This document shows, piece by piece, positions 53,002 through 62,530 of a DNA stretch of 64,000 nt. A program made the position numbers and the translations under genes. This DNA is from Acetoanaerobium sticklandii (GTDB lineage Bacteria > Bacillota > Clostridia > Peptostreptococcales > Filifactoraceae). Numbering within the stretch: the stretch's first letter is position 1; every line of letters begins with the position of its first letter. The notes below the pieces were generated by a model. The model did not search any database and was not told where the DNA came from. It saw only the letters and a list, made by a program, of their open reading frames with translations. The stretch is from positions 1,906,001 to 1,970,000 of the forward strand of contig NC_014614.1 of the NCBI RefSeq assembly GCF_000196455.1, read 5' to 3'.

Positions 53002-54543
53002 CTAATTTTTAAATTTCCTTAATTCAATAAATTGTTTTATTACTGGAGTAATACTGCTAGTTAAAGTTTCGAATATTACAATATGGCTTTCTTCCATAAT
53101 TCCCTCTAATTTCGTAATAACCAAGTAACCTAATATGGTATCTTCTGTCATATCTACATAATCTGATTTAATAGGAAGTAAAATCACACAGTTTGATTCT
53201 GCCGCATCTTCTTCACTAATGCTAATAAAATCCTCTGTACTTCTCGAATTTTGACTGTAAAATACTTCATCATAGCTTTCGCTAAATATATGTGGTTTAA
53301 TACTTATTTCATCAGATTTGTACCCAATTGATTTAACCAAAAGTCCCTCATAATCTTTTAATATAATTGCAACTTGTTTTACCTTATATCCCACATTTAA
53401 AGTCTTTAGAGTTATATCCAATAATTCCTCTAATTCTAAGCAAGAATTTATATTTCTAATCATTGCATTTAATTTTTTTATATTTTTTAGCTGAACAGCT
53501 GTAGCACGTTCTCTTTCTTTAATTTCTGCGACATGATTTGCATTTTTTAAAGCAAGATAAACAGTTTTTCCAACATTTTCTATTTGATTCATGGTGGAAC
53601 TATCATAAACAGCTCCACTGACTGGCTCTCCAACAGTTATAAACCCCATTATAGGATTTTTTCCTATCATGATTACATATTTTGCTGGAATTTTTTTCAA
53701 TCGCTCTGGATTTTCGAATATAATTCTCAGTTCATGCATATCTTTTTCTAAATCAAATACTGATTTTTGCATCTCAATTTCATTAGTTAAAAGCTCATAT
53801 TCATCATAATAATTTTGGAAATTTATGATGTCACTATATCCCTTTGTTATAAATTTGTCTCGAATTGAATCATATAATATTAGTGATGTTACGCTACTTG
53901 AAGTAAGCTCACGGACTACATCTATACATAAATTATAAAGCTTCTCGATATCTGTTTCTGCTAAAAGTATTTTAGTAGTTTGATTTATAGAAAACTGTTG
54001 AAATAATTCCTTATCCATATTTTTTGCCAATTTCTTATAGTCTCGATATAAAAGTGTATTTGAAAGAGCCAAATTTAGCAAGGTTTTCATTCCCTCTAGA
54101 TATTCCATACTGAGTACACTCGAGTGAGTACTATCATTGTAAGAAAAACCATCTGATATTATAAACCCATATAGCTTGTCCTTAACAATCATAGGCACAA
54201 TCAGCTCTGGTTCAAAATAGTCAATGAAAGCTTCATCAAAATATTTCTCAAAATTATCATATAAAATTCTTCCATGCAAAGTTGCAAGATTATTTGTTTT
54301 TGCTGTTTTTTTATGTTCTTTAATATTGATACCGCATTTGTATCCTATCTGATTCATGAGCTTATAGTTATCTTCATCTAAATAATATATAGCTGATGCT
54401 CTTAACCCCAAGGTGTCATGAAAAAATTCATATCCGTAAGAGAGTATCTGTTCTAAACTTAAAAATTGAGAAAAATAATCTACAGAGGTTAGAATTTTTT
54501 CCATATTATAGATGCATTTATTTTGACTCGTGCATGTATCCAT
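53002..54543 (-). CDS. multi-GAF sensor-like protein without output domain
   Basis: A 513-residue soluble protein with three GAF-like repeats (roughly residues 15-165, 190-335 and 365-505; typical strands LIVPMIVKDKLYGFIISD and CVILLPIKSDYVDMTEDTILGYLVI). I see no kinase, GGDEF or HTH motif. It lies 11 bases after the FapA-like gene on the same strand, so they are probably co-transcribed. It may act as a sensory partner for a separate output protein. The ligand is unknown. Confidence 0.7.
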   Translation of the reverse strand: MDTCTSQNKCIYNMEKILTSVDYFSQFLSLEQILSYGYEFFHDTLGLRASAIYYLDEDNYKLMNQIGYKCGINIKEHKKTAKTNNLATLHGRILYDNFEKYFDEAFIDYFEPELIVPMIVKDKLYGFIISDGFSYNDSTHSSVLSMEYLEGMKTLLNLALSNTLLYRDYKKLAKNMDKELFQQFSINQTTKILLAETDIEKLYNLCIDVVRELTSSSVTSLILYDSIRDKFITKGYSDIINFQNYYDEYELLTNEIEMQKSVFDLEKDMHELRIIFENPERLKKIPAKYVIMIGKNPIMGFITVGEPVSGAVYDSSTMNQIENVGKTVYLALKNANHVAEIKERERATAVQLKNIKKLNAMIRNINSCLELEELLDITLKTLNVGYKVKQVAIILKDYEGLLVKSIGYKSDEISIKPHIFSESYDEVFYSQNSRSTEDFISISEEDAAESNCVILLPIKSDYVDMTEDTILGYLVITKLEGIMEESHIVIFETLTSSITPVIKQFIELRKFKN

Positions 54544-54554
54544 ATATTGCTCCT

Positions 54555-56153
54555 TTATATTTGCGTTAGGTGAAGGCTATTATCTTTGACATAAAATGAG
54601 CCTGCCATAGTCTTACTTATAACCTTTTGAAGATTCTTAATATCTAGAACAGTTTTAGGATATGCGCTTCCAAGTATTTTTACTTCTCCTTCGCCTTTTG
54701 TTCTTAAGAATTCTTCTAGCTTCTTAAAATCATAATTTAGTTTATTGATGTCATCAATTAGATTTTCATAAGTTAAAAGCATCCCTTTATAGGTAAATTC
54801 TTCTTTTTCAGATAGATTATCTTGATTTAATTCAAGAATTTCAAGCTCTCTTTTTAAACGATTGGCTTTTGCAATAGTCTCATTGAAATTTACTTTTATT
54901 ACATTCAGCTCTTCATTTACTTTATTTCTGTCAAATCCCTTAACTTGAATTTTAGTAGCTTTCTCCATTGAGTTCCCAAAAGTATTTGCAGATACAAGAT
55001 GCTTGGCTTGAATATCTCCTCCTACAATCTTTCCTTTATCTGGAGATAAAATAACTTTATCCCCTTTTAATATACTTTCAAAAGCATATAAACCTATGTT
55101 AATTTCACCTTTTGCTTCTATTTCAGCTTCATTCACATATTTTACATACACATTTCTACCTGCTATGAGCTTTGCTTTTTTCTTTCCATTCACTCCGCCT
55201 AGTATAGATATATCTCCATTAACAGAATGTATTGTTCCTACAGCTCCTATTCCCATTTTTCCTTTTATGAAAATATCTTTAGTCGCTCTTACAGAAAATA
55301 AATCTTCAACTACTCCATTAATTGTAACATATCCATCAAAATCTATATTTCCAGTGGAATAGCCCACATTTTCGTCTATCACTAAATGATTGTGTACTCC
55401 AATTTTACCTTGTTCAAACTTTACAGCACCATCAAATTTTGCAACGAGATTTATTTTCCCTTCTTCCAACACCTCATCTACTGATTTAGCATCGAACTTC
55501 AGCATATAATCTCTTCCTGGTTTTGCTAATACAGTTTTTCCAGAAACTGTCTTGCCTGGTTGGCCTAATGTAGGTAGTATCTTTTCCCCTAGCCACCCTC
55601 CTCTTTCAACCTTATCTATCAAATTCATCTCATAGTTATCTACTTTTCCGTCGCTTTTTATCGTAGGTTTTTTTTCACTTAGCTGGAAATATTTTACCTT
55701 TGCGTCTTTTCCACTAACCGGTTCTATCCCCTTTGCTACAAGAACTTTAGCAAAAGATTCCATATCCTGCGAAATACTATCTAAATTTATTCCTTCTCTA
55801 ATGCCCTCTTCATTTAATGCAGAGATGATGTCTGTCTTAATTTTATTTAAATCTAAGCTTTCAAGCTCGCTTTGGGTCATATTTATATCTATGTATGCAT
55901 ACATTTCATCCTTTGATGTGCTCACAGCAAACTTAGGCTTATAGTCTCCTATACATACACTTACATTCGGATTATCAAAAGCTTTTTTTAATGAAATAAA
56001 ATTAGATATCTTGATTCTAGGAAAATCTCTACATATAGAATCTAAATAATTCAGTGGAATAGAATGGTTTTTTACAATCAACCACACTTCACTTTTATCA
56101 TTTGTTTCTTGTAAGAATACACATACATTATTATCTTCAAATATGGTAGTCAT
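54555..56153 (-). CDS. FapA/DUF342-family polymer-forming protein
   Basis: DUF342 (FapA) family, about 532 residues. An N-terminal domain is followed by the signature LPTLGQPGKTVSGKTVLAKPGRDY (key residues GKTV). A right-handed beta-helix with repeated glycine turns follows (about residues 240-380: YSTGNIDFDG, KDIFIKGKMGIGAVG, INIGLYAFE), and a C-terminal coiled coil ends the protein. Such proteins may act as assembly scaffolds, as FapA does for flagella in Vibrio. Start 56153 follows GAGAGGA. Confidence 0.85.
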   Translation of the reverse strand: MTTIFEDNNVCVFLQETNDKSEVWLIVKNHSIPLNYLDSICRDFPRIKISNFISLKKAFDNPNVSVCIGDYKPKFAVSTSKDEMYAYIDINMTQSELESLDLNKIKTDIISALNEEGIREGINLDSISQDMESFAKVLVAKGIEPVSGKDAKVKYFQLSEKKPTIKSDGKVDNYEMNLIDKVERGGWLGEKILPTLGQPGKTVSGKTVLAKPGRDYMLKFDAKSVDEVLEEGKINLVAKFDGAVKFEQGKIGVHNHLVIDENVGYSTGNIDFDGYVTINGVVEDLFSVRATKDIFIKGKMGIGAVGTIHSVNGDISILGGVNGKKKAKLIAGRNVYVKYVNEAEIEAKGEINIGLYAFESILKGDKVILSPDKGKIVGGDIQAKHLVSANTFGNSMEKATKIQVKGFDRNKVNEELNVIKVNFNETIAKANRLKRELEILELNQDNLSEKEEFTYKGMLLTYENLIDDINKLNYDFKKLEEFLRTKGEGEVKILGSAYPKTVLDIKNLQKVISKTMAGSFYVKDNSLHLTQI

Positions 56154-56213
56154 AGAATTTATTCCTCTCAAAAAATATAGTTAAACTTATTTTACCACAA
56201 TATTCTAAAAAAA

Positions 56214-56921
56214 TCATTCAACTAATAGATTTTGGATAACTTTAGAAGCCATAATCAGTCCTGCAACAGATGGTACAAATCCTGTAGAGCCTGGAACTAC
56301 TTTTTTACTCTCACTGTTTAAGGTAATAACTGGCTTTAGTGGCTGCTCTTCAGAAAACACAGTCAGTAGGTTTTTAACATTTCGAGCCTTTAATTCTTTT
56401 CTTAGTACCTTTGCAAGTGGGCACATATGAGTTTTGTATATATCTTCAATTTTTATTTTTGTAGGATCAATTTTATTACCCATTCCCATAGATGAAATAA
56501 TAGGTATATTTCTAGTCTTAGCTTCTACTATCAAATCTATTTTCGAAGTAATAATATCTATTGCGTCAACAATGTAGTCGTAATCTTCTATAAAAAATTC
56601 TTCTCTATTTTCGGGCAGATATTTTTTATCTAGTACGATTACAGTGCAATCACGGTTTATATCTTCAATTCTTTTTTTCATTACATCTGCCTTTTTTTTT
56701 CCAATAGTGGATGAAAGTGCAGGAATTTGTCTATTTATATTTGTAATATCCACATCATCAAAATCAACTAAGGTTATTTTTCCTACATTGCTTCGAGCAA
56801 TAGCTTCTGCTGCGTAGCTTCCTACTCCACCTATGCCAAAAATAGCCACATGTTTATTAGCTAATAAATCCACTTTTTCTTCTCCAAAAAGTAATCCTAA
56901 TCTTTGAAATTCTTTTTTCAT
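56214..56921 (-). CDS. tcdA: tRNA threonylcarbamoyladenosine dehydratase
   Basis: ThiF/E1-like enzyme that cyclises t6A to ct6A in tRNA. ATP-binding IFGIGGVGSYAAEAIARSNV, the DFDDVDITNINRQIPAL segment (RQ motif) and DYIVDAIDIITSKIDLI. 235 residues, the short TcdA form without the Ub-like partner genes. Divergent from the gene to its right. Confidence 0.92.
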   Translation of the reverse strand: MKKEFQRLGLLFGEEKVDLLANKHVAIFGIGGVGSYAAEAIARSNVGKITLVDFDDVDITNINRQIPALSSTIGKKKADVMKKRIEDINRDCTVIVLDKKYLPENREEFFIEDYDYIVDAIDIITSKIDLIVEAKTRNIPIISSMGMGNKIDPTKIKIEDIYKTHMCPLAKVLRKELKARNVKNLLTVFSEEQPLKPVITLNSESKKVVPGSTGFVPSVAGLIMASKVIQNLLVE

Positions 56922-56993
56922 TTTTTCACCTCGCCCTATATTATACTATACAAATTACGATATAATATATAGATAAGTTAGTGGAGGTGTAAA

Positions 56994-57569
56994 ATGAGAA
57001 TTTCTAGAGTAAACAGAAGTAGAGTAAGCGATATTTTAGTATCTCGTCAAACTGTTGTAAGCAGTGTAAATAGTGTGGAAAAATCTGCTCCCTCATTTGA
57101 AATTCAAAATAGCACCTTTAATTTTTCCGATAACTTTTGGCTTTCAAAAGAGCAATTTTATGATCATTTAGAAAAAATGCACTCTGAATCAGAGCACTAC
57201 TCTGAATACAGCTTGAAGCAAGATGAGTATAAATCTTCAAAAGAACTACCTAATTCTCCTAAGGACGAAATCCTATCCTTTGTAAATACTGTTTTGGAAA
57301 AATATAATCAGCTAATAGACCATATAGCAAAAGTGGATTTAGCAAAAAATCAAAATAATATTTCTAAAATTCTAAGGGTAATAACTTCTCATAATAGACC
57401 CCTTTCAAACTTAGGAATAGTTTCTGGAAGAAACTATCATTTGATTATAAACGAAGATAAATTTTTGCAAACTGCATCAAAAAGTCCTCATCATCTAAAA
57501 CTATTGTTAGACCCAGAAAAAGGTATCCTTAGAAAAATTCACGACAGTATCAAGGATGTGATTTCATGA
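56994..57569 (+). CDS. unknown protein with a FliD C-terminus-like tail
   Basis: A 191-residue protein of no assigned function. The N-terminus is Ser/Val/Arg-rich and probably disordered. From residue ~85 it is helical, and the last ~60 residues (LSNLGIVSGR, then INEDKFLQTASKSPHHLKLLLD, then GILRKIHDSI) follow the pattern of the flagellar cap protein FliD C-terminus: LGI strand, IDEDKL-type segment, then a late helix. This likeness is my reading, not a search result. It overlaps tmcAL by 4 bases. AGTGGAGG precedes the ATG. Confidence 0.6.
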   Translation: MRISRVNRSRVSDILVSRQTVVSSVNSVEKSAPSFEIQNSTFNFSDNFWLSKEQFYDHLEKMHSESEHYSEYSLKQDEYKSSKELPNSPKDEILSFVNTVLEKYNQLIDHIAKVDLAKNQNNISKILRVITSHNRPLSNLGIVSGRNYHLIINEDKFLQTASKSPHHLKLLLDPEKGILRKIHDSIKDVIS

Positions 57570-58798
57570 TAACGACAGCATTTATAGTAGAATACAACCC
57601 TTTTCACAATGGACATAAGCTTCATCTTGAAAAATCCAAACAAATAACTAATGCCACCCATTGTATAGGTATAATGAGTGGCAATTTTATTCAAAGAGGA
57701 GGCCCAGCTCTTTTTGATAAATGGCATAGAGCTGCTTTAGCTGTGAAAAACGGAGTGGATTTAGTAATTGAATTGCCAGTTTTATTCGCTTCACAGTCTT
57801 CAGAAATATTTGCAAAAGGGAGCATTTCAATACTTAATCAGCTTAATATGGTAGATAATTTAGTCTTTGGGAGCGAATCAAACGATGTAGAAAGCTTATT
57901 GATGGCATCTGAGCTTCTTGCAAATGAAAGCGAGCTTCTAAGTAATTCAATAAAAGAAAACCTAAAATTAGGAATACCTTATCCAAAAGCTAGAGAAAAT
58001 GCTTTGAAAGCAATATCAAAAGTGGATTTGAGCACTACCTCCAACGATATTTTGGGGCTTGAATATACTAAGCAGCTTATATTACAAAAAAGCTCAATAA
58101 CGCCCCACACTATTAAACGTACTGGAAGCACCTATAATAGTATAGATTTAGTAGGGCAAATTTGCAGTGCAACAGCAATCAGGGAACAGCTTAAAACAAC
58201 TCTGGATATTAATTTGCAGAATTTTGTTCCTCTACCCACCTATGCTATGATTGATGAACTTGTTAAGCTAGATAAAATAATTCACGATGAAAGTTTTTTT
58301 GAATTTATACGTTATAATATTATTTGCAATTTAGATAGATTAAGCGATATATTTGACGTAAATGAAGGACTCCACAATAAAATTTATAAAGAGGCTCTTA
58401 CTTCTTCTACCTTGGATGAGCTTGCAAGCTCTATTAAAAGCAAAAGATTTACTTACACGAGAATTAAGAGGATTTTATTTAATATTTTGCTAGAAATAAC
58501 TAAGACTGATATGAATATTATAATAAATACCACTTCTCCAGCTCCATATGTTAGAGTTTTGGCTTTTAATCAGAAAGGAACTGAGCTTCTTAATCTCATG
58601 AAGAAAACTAGCTCTATTCCTATTATAAATAAGGTTTCAGCCTTTACCCCCGAAACTGAGCTTCAAAGAATTAGTTTTAACTACGATACTAAAGCTACTA
58701 GAATTTATAATTTAATTAACAGAACTAGCAAAAAAGCTTTTGACTTAGGTTCTAATTTAGATCAAGATTATTATAAATCTCCTGTCTTTATAAAATAG
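57566..58798 (+). CDS. tmcAL: tRNA(Met) cytidine acetate ligase
   Basis: ATP-dependent enzyme installing ac4C at the wobble position of elongator tRNA-Met. Nucleotidyltransferase fold with VEYNPFHNGHKLHL (HxGH motif), GIMSGNFIQRGGPALFDKW and FGSESND. 410 residues, normal. Translationally coupled to the upstream unknown gene. Confidence 0.95.
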   Translation: MITTAFIVEYNPFHNGHKLHLEKSKQITNATHCIGIMSGNFIQRGGPALFDKWHRAALAVKNGVDLVIELPVLFASQSSEIFAKGSISILNQLNMVDNLVFGSESNDVESLLMASELLANESELLSNSIKENLKLGIPYPKARENALKAISKVDLSTTSNDILGLEYTKQLILQKSSITPHTIKRTGSTYNSIDLVGQICSATAIREQLKTTLDINLQNFVPLPTYAMIDELVKLDKIIHDESFFEFIRYNIICNLDRLSDIFDVNEGLHNKIYKEALTSSTLDELASSIKSKRFTYTRIKRILFNILLEITKTDMNIIINTTSPAPYVRVLAFNQKGTELLNLMKKTSSIPIINKVSAFTPETELQRISFNYDTKATRIYNLINRTSKKAFDLGSNLDQDYYKSPVFIK

Positions 58799-58816
58799 AA
58801 GCCGTATTTTAGCAAC

Positions 58817-58862
58817 AAAAAAAGATTTTATCTTTAGCCTAGGCTTGATAAAATCTTTTTCA
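58817..58862. terminator. bidirectional terminator after tmcAL
   Basis: AAAAAGATTTTATC and GATAAAATCTTTTT form a 14-bp stem with inner AGCC/GGCT pairing, between convergent genes. Confidence 0.85.
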
Positions 58863-58864
58863 TT

Positions 58865-59314
58865 TTATAAATCAAATTCTCTTAATTCTTGCATATTTTT
58901 TTGTAGTCTGCTATTTAACTTTCCTAAATCTGTATCTAGCTTTTTAAGTACTTCAATTGCATACTCTCTAGACCCATCCTTTAAGTCTTTAGCTTTGTTT
59001 TCAGCTTTTTCAATGATTTCTTTAGCATTTTCTTGAGCTTTTTTAGTGATTTCACTATCAGCAACTTTCTGCTTTATGTAATCCTCAGTGTCCTTAATCA
59101 TCTTTTCTGCTTCTTCTTTTGCATCATCGATGATCCTTTGTCTTTCTGTATTAATCCATTCAGCCTGCTTTACTTCATCTGGAAGACTAATACGTACATC
59201 ACGAAGAATCTCCAGTGCCTTACTTTTATCAATCATTACCTTATTTCCAAAAGGTAGCTTAGAGCCTTCCTCAATTATATCCTCGAGAAGTTCCAAAAGA
59301 TTTAATACCTCCAC
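58865..59314 (-). CDS. coiled-coil protein (V-type ATPase subunit H/DivIVA-like)
   Basis: A 149-residue soluble protein, almost entirely alpha-helical with a long charged coiled coil (about residues 50-145: EEAEKMIKDTEDYIKQKVADSE). It resembles the short ATPase-subunit-like proteins found beside coaD in clostridia. It starts 2 bases after the coaD stop. Function unknown. Confidence 0.75.
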   Translation of the reverse strand: MEVLNLLELLEDIIEEGSKLPFGNKVMIDKSKALEILRDVRISLPDEVKQAEWINTERQRIIDDAKEEAEKMIKDTEDYIKQKVADSEITKKAQENAKEIIEKAENKAKDLKDGSREYAIEVLKKLDTDLGKLNSRLQKNMQELREFDL

Positions 59315-59315
59315 T

Positions 59316-59804
59316 TTACTCCCCCCTACTCAACTTTTGCTTCATCTTTATTATAGCATAATCTGGTATAAGTCCATCAATTTTTCCGCCAAATTTCGCA
59401 ACTTCCTTTACTAGACTTGAGCTTAAATATGAATATTGCTCACTCGTAGTAAAAAAGACTGTTTCAGTTTCATCATATAGTTGTCTATTCATCTGAGCCA
59501 TTTGTAGCTCAAATTCAAAATCTGAAATAGCTCTTAAGCCCCTCACTATTGCTGATAATTGCTTTTCTTTGCAATAATCCACAAGTAACCCTGAAAAACT
59601 ATCAAAGCTTACATTATCTAGATTATCTATACTGTGTTTTAATATATCTAGTCTCTCATCAAGAGTGAACATACTTTTTTTACTGTCATTTACTAAAACA
59701 GCAACTATCAGATGATCGAAAACCTTTGACGCTCTTTTTATAACATCAATATGCCCATTTGTTATAGGGTCAAAACTCCCTGGATATACTGCTATTTTAG
59801 CCAT
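59316..59804 (-). CDS. coaD: phosphopantetheine adenylyltransferase
   Basis: Coenzyme A synthesis. AVYPGSFDPITNGHIDVIKRA with the TxGH motif, VRGLRAISDFEFELQMAQMNR (key residues RGLR, DFEYE-like) and the SSSLVKEVAKFGG segment. 162 residues. It overlaps rsmD by 8 bases. Confidence 0.97.
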   Translation of the reverse strand: MAKIAVYPGSFDPITNGHIDVIKRASKVFDHLIVAVLVNDSKKSMFTLDERLDILKHSIDNLDNVSFDSFSGLLVDYCKEKQLSAIVRGLRAISDFEFELQMAQMNRQLYDETETVFFTTSEQYSYLSSSLVKEVAKFGGKIDGLIPDYAIIKMKQKLSRGE

Positions 59805-60363
59805 TATGTTCAGTCCTCTCGTAAAACGATAATTTGGTTATTGAATATTTTTTTTCTCTAGTTTTATTTAGTTTTCCTATATTTTCAGATATAGAGTCAT
59901 CAATATCTGTTTCTGCAATCAAAAGCCCTCCACTGCTCAATAAATCGAGCTGAGATATTTTCTCAATGATTTTATCTATATCTAGAAATCCGTAAGGTGG
60001 ATCCATAAAAATATAGTCCAATTTTATTCCTTTGTTTGCAAGCGAATTTAATGCCTCAAATGCGTCTGCTTTTAGTATTTTATATTTTGTAGAATCAAAT
60101 TTACAAGACTCTATATTTTTTTGTGTGAGCTCAATAGAGCTAGAATCTCTATCTACAAAATAAACTTTATCTGCATCTCTAGAGATTGCTTCAATTCCTA
60201 TAGCTCCACTTCCACAAAATAAATCTAAAAAGCTACAATCTCTAATTTCGAAGCCGATAATATTAAACAGTGATTCCTTTACTCTATCTAGAGTAGGTCT
60301 TATCTTATCCGTTTGAGGAGATAGTAACTTCTTTCCTCTTGCCTTCCCAGCTATAACTCTCAT
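59797..60363 (-). CDS. rsmD: 16S rRNA m2G966 methyltransferase RsmD
   Basis: Methyltransferase with MRVIAGKARGKKL, PTLDRVKESLFNII, LDLFCGSGAIGIEAISR and catalytic DPPYGF. 188 residues. The rsmD-coaD order is standard. Confidence 0.95.
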   Translation of the reverse strand: MRVIAGKARGKKLLSPQTDKIRPTLDRVKESLFNIIGFEIRDCSFLDLFCGSGAIGIEAISRDADKVYFVDRDSSSIELTQKNIESCKFDSTKYKILKADAFEALNSLANKGIKLDYIFMDPPYGFLDIDKIIEKISQLDLLSSGGLLIAETDIDDSISENIGKLNKTREKKYSITKLSFYERTEHNG

Positions 60364-60375
60364 ATATCCACTCCA

Positions 60376-62433
60376 TTAACCCATAAATTTATTAAATCGT
60401 TTATCTAATTCTATTTTTATAGCCTTGTTTTCTTCATTTTTCAATTCTGGATCTTCGCTCATTACCTCATCTGCAAAATCCTTGGCAAGATTAAGAATTG
60501 AAATATGTTTCGAAATATCTGCTAGCTTAAAATTGTCTAATCCATGCTGTCTTGTTCCAAAATATTCTCCAGGTCCTCTGAGTTCTAAATCCTTTTGTGA
60601 TATTTCAAAACCATCATTGCTATTTTGCATAATTTTCATTCTCTGCTCTATATATTTATTCTTACCCTCATATAGTAGTACACAGTAAGATTGATATTCT
60701 CCTCTTCCAACTCTGCCTCTTAGCTGATGAAGCTGTGACAATCCAAACCTCTGAGCATCTTGAATTATCATAACAGATGAGTTTGGCACATTCACTCCGA
60801 CTTCTATAACTGTAGTTGATATGAGTATATCTATTCTTCCACTTGAAAACGCATCCATTATTTCCTGTTTTTCTTGAGCTTTCATCTTCCCGTGCAAAAG
60901 TGCTAGCTTATATCCTTTAAATACCGATTCTGATAGCTTCTCAAACAATTCATTTGCTGCTTGAATATCCAAATTTTCACTTTCTTCTATTAGTGGACAC
61001 ACTATATATATCTGTCGTCCTAGAGCTATCTCTTGCTTTGCAAAATCATAAACCTTATTTGCCTCTTGCTTCTTTGATGCAAAGGTTTTAATAGGCTTTC
61101 TTCCTGATGGCATCTGGTCAATTACAGAAATGTCTAAATCACCGTGTAAAATAAAAGCTAAGGTTCTTGGAATAGGGGTTGCTGTCATTACTAGCATATC
61201 TACTGTAAGATGATTTTTAAGTAGCAATTTGCTTCTTTGCCTCACTCCAAATCTATGCTGTTCATCCGTTATTACTAGGCTCAAGTTGTTAAACTTAACC
61301 TTGTCTTCTATTAGAGCATGAGTTCCAATTACAATATCACAGCTTCCATTTAAAAGCTCTTCATAAACTGTTCTTTTACTTTTTGCTGTTGTACTTCCAG
61401 TTAGCAGCCTAATTTCTGCATTAGTATTTTTAAATATATCTAAAAAATTATTGTAATGCTGCTTCGCTAATATTTCAGTCGGAGCCATAAGAGCACATTG
61501 ATATCCATTTATGTAAGCATAATATGCCGCAATCATAGCAATTACAGTTTTCCCAGAGCCTACATCTCCTTGTACCAGTCTTTGCATAGGTTTATCTGAA
61601 GCCATATCATCAATTATTTCTTGCATTACTTTTGACTGAGCTTTTGTAAGCTCAAATGGCAATTCTTCTACAAATGCTTCTATTTTAGATTTGGTTTCTT
61701 CTGAGCTTTCATGCTTTATTCCTGGTTCTTTAACCAATCCATGCTTAATGCTAGATAAGCCAATATTGAGCAAAAAAAACTCATCAAAAACCAGCCTGAA
61801 TTTCGCAACCTTTATGAGTAGGGGATCCTTTGGAAAATGAATATTTTTTATTGCATCATCTAGCTCACATAACCTCAATTGTTGCCTATATTTAGAATTA
61901 AGATACTCTAGCTCTTTTATATTTAAGCTTTGCAATATCCACTTTATCGACTTTATTATTTCATCATTAAATAAACCTCTTGTCAATGGATATACTGGAT
62001 ATATTATTCCAGTTTTTTTGCTGTAATTGTCAAAATCTATTTCTGGAGCGCTGATATTGCAAATCCCATTTATCCTTTTAGCCGTACCATAAGCTTTTAT
62101 AGTCCTTCCTATAGTCAGCTGACTTTGTATATAAGGATTGTTAAAAACAGTCAAAAAAGCTTTTTGTGTATTGTCATAAATACATATTCTTAAAATAACC
62201 ATATTTTTTTTGGGCTTCTTTACATCTACTGATATAATCTTCCCCTCAATACAAACTTTCTCTTCAAAATGCACATCCGCAATCTTTTTAAAATGTCTTC
62301 TATCTTCATACCTCATGGGATAATGCATTAACAAATCTTTTATGGTTTTAATTCCCCGCTTGTAGTAAACAGTTTTTTTCTTTGGTCCTATCCCTGGAAT
62401 TATATCTATTTCCAAATCTAGTTTCGATTTCAT
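60376..62433 (-). CDS. recG: ATP-dependent DNA helicase RecG
   Basis: Branch-migrating helicase. N-terminal wedge/OB domain (IPGIGPKKKTVYYKRGIKTIKDLLMHYP), Walker A GDVGSGKTVIA, motif II DEQHRFGVRQR, and C-terminal GVNVPNSSVMIIQDAQRFGLSQLHQLRGRVGRG (key residues QLRGRVGRG). About 685 residues. Start 62433 has AGAGG at 6 bases; ATG 62439 is too close. Confidence 0.97.
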   Translation of the reverse strand: MKSKLDLEIDIIPGIGPKKKTVYYKRGIKTIKDLLMHYPMRYEDRRHFKKIADVHFEEKVCIEGKIISVDVKKPKKNMVILRICIYDNTQKAFLTVFNNPYIQSQLTIGRTIKAYGTAKRINGICNISAPEIDFDNYSKKTGIIYPVYPLTRGLFNDEIIKSIKWILQSLNIKELEYLNSKYRQQLRLCELDDAIKNIHFPKDPLLIKVAKFRLVFDEFFLLNIGLSSIKHGLVKEPGIKHESSEETKSKIEAFVEELPFELTKAQSKVMQEIIDDMASDKPMQRLVQGDVGSGKTVIAMIAAYYAYINGYQCALMAPTEILAKQHYNNFLDIFKNTNAEIRLLTGSTTAKSKRTVYEELLNGSCDIVIGTHALIEDKVKFNNLSLVITDEQHRFGVRQRSKLLLKNHLTVDMLVMTATPIPRTLAFILHGDLDISVIDQMPSGRKPIKTFASKKQEANKVYDFAKQEIALGRQIYIVCPLIEESENLDIQAANELFEKLSESVFKGYKLALLHGKMKAQEKQEIMDAFSSGRIDILISTTVIEVGVNVPNSSVMIIQDAQRFGLSQLHQLRGRVGRGEYQSYCVLLYEGKNKYIEQRMKIMQNSNDGFEISQKDLELRGPGEYFGTRQHGLDNFKLADISKHISILNLAKDFADEVMSEDPELKNEENKAIKIELDKRFNKFMG

Positions 62434-62480
62434 AAGCATCCTCTTTTTCTATAAAAAATAGTATAGATACTCGATTTAAA

Positions 62481-62512
62481 GACAAAAGGAAACCGTGAGG
62501 TTCCCTTTTTAT
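62481..62512 (-). terminator. terminator after fakA
   Basis: AAAAGGAAACC and GGTTCCCTTTT pair with one mismatch around a GTGA loop; T-rich flank on the minus strand. Confidence 0.75.
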
Positions 62513-62530
62513 TGTTATCTATAAAATAAT

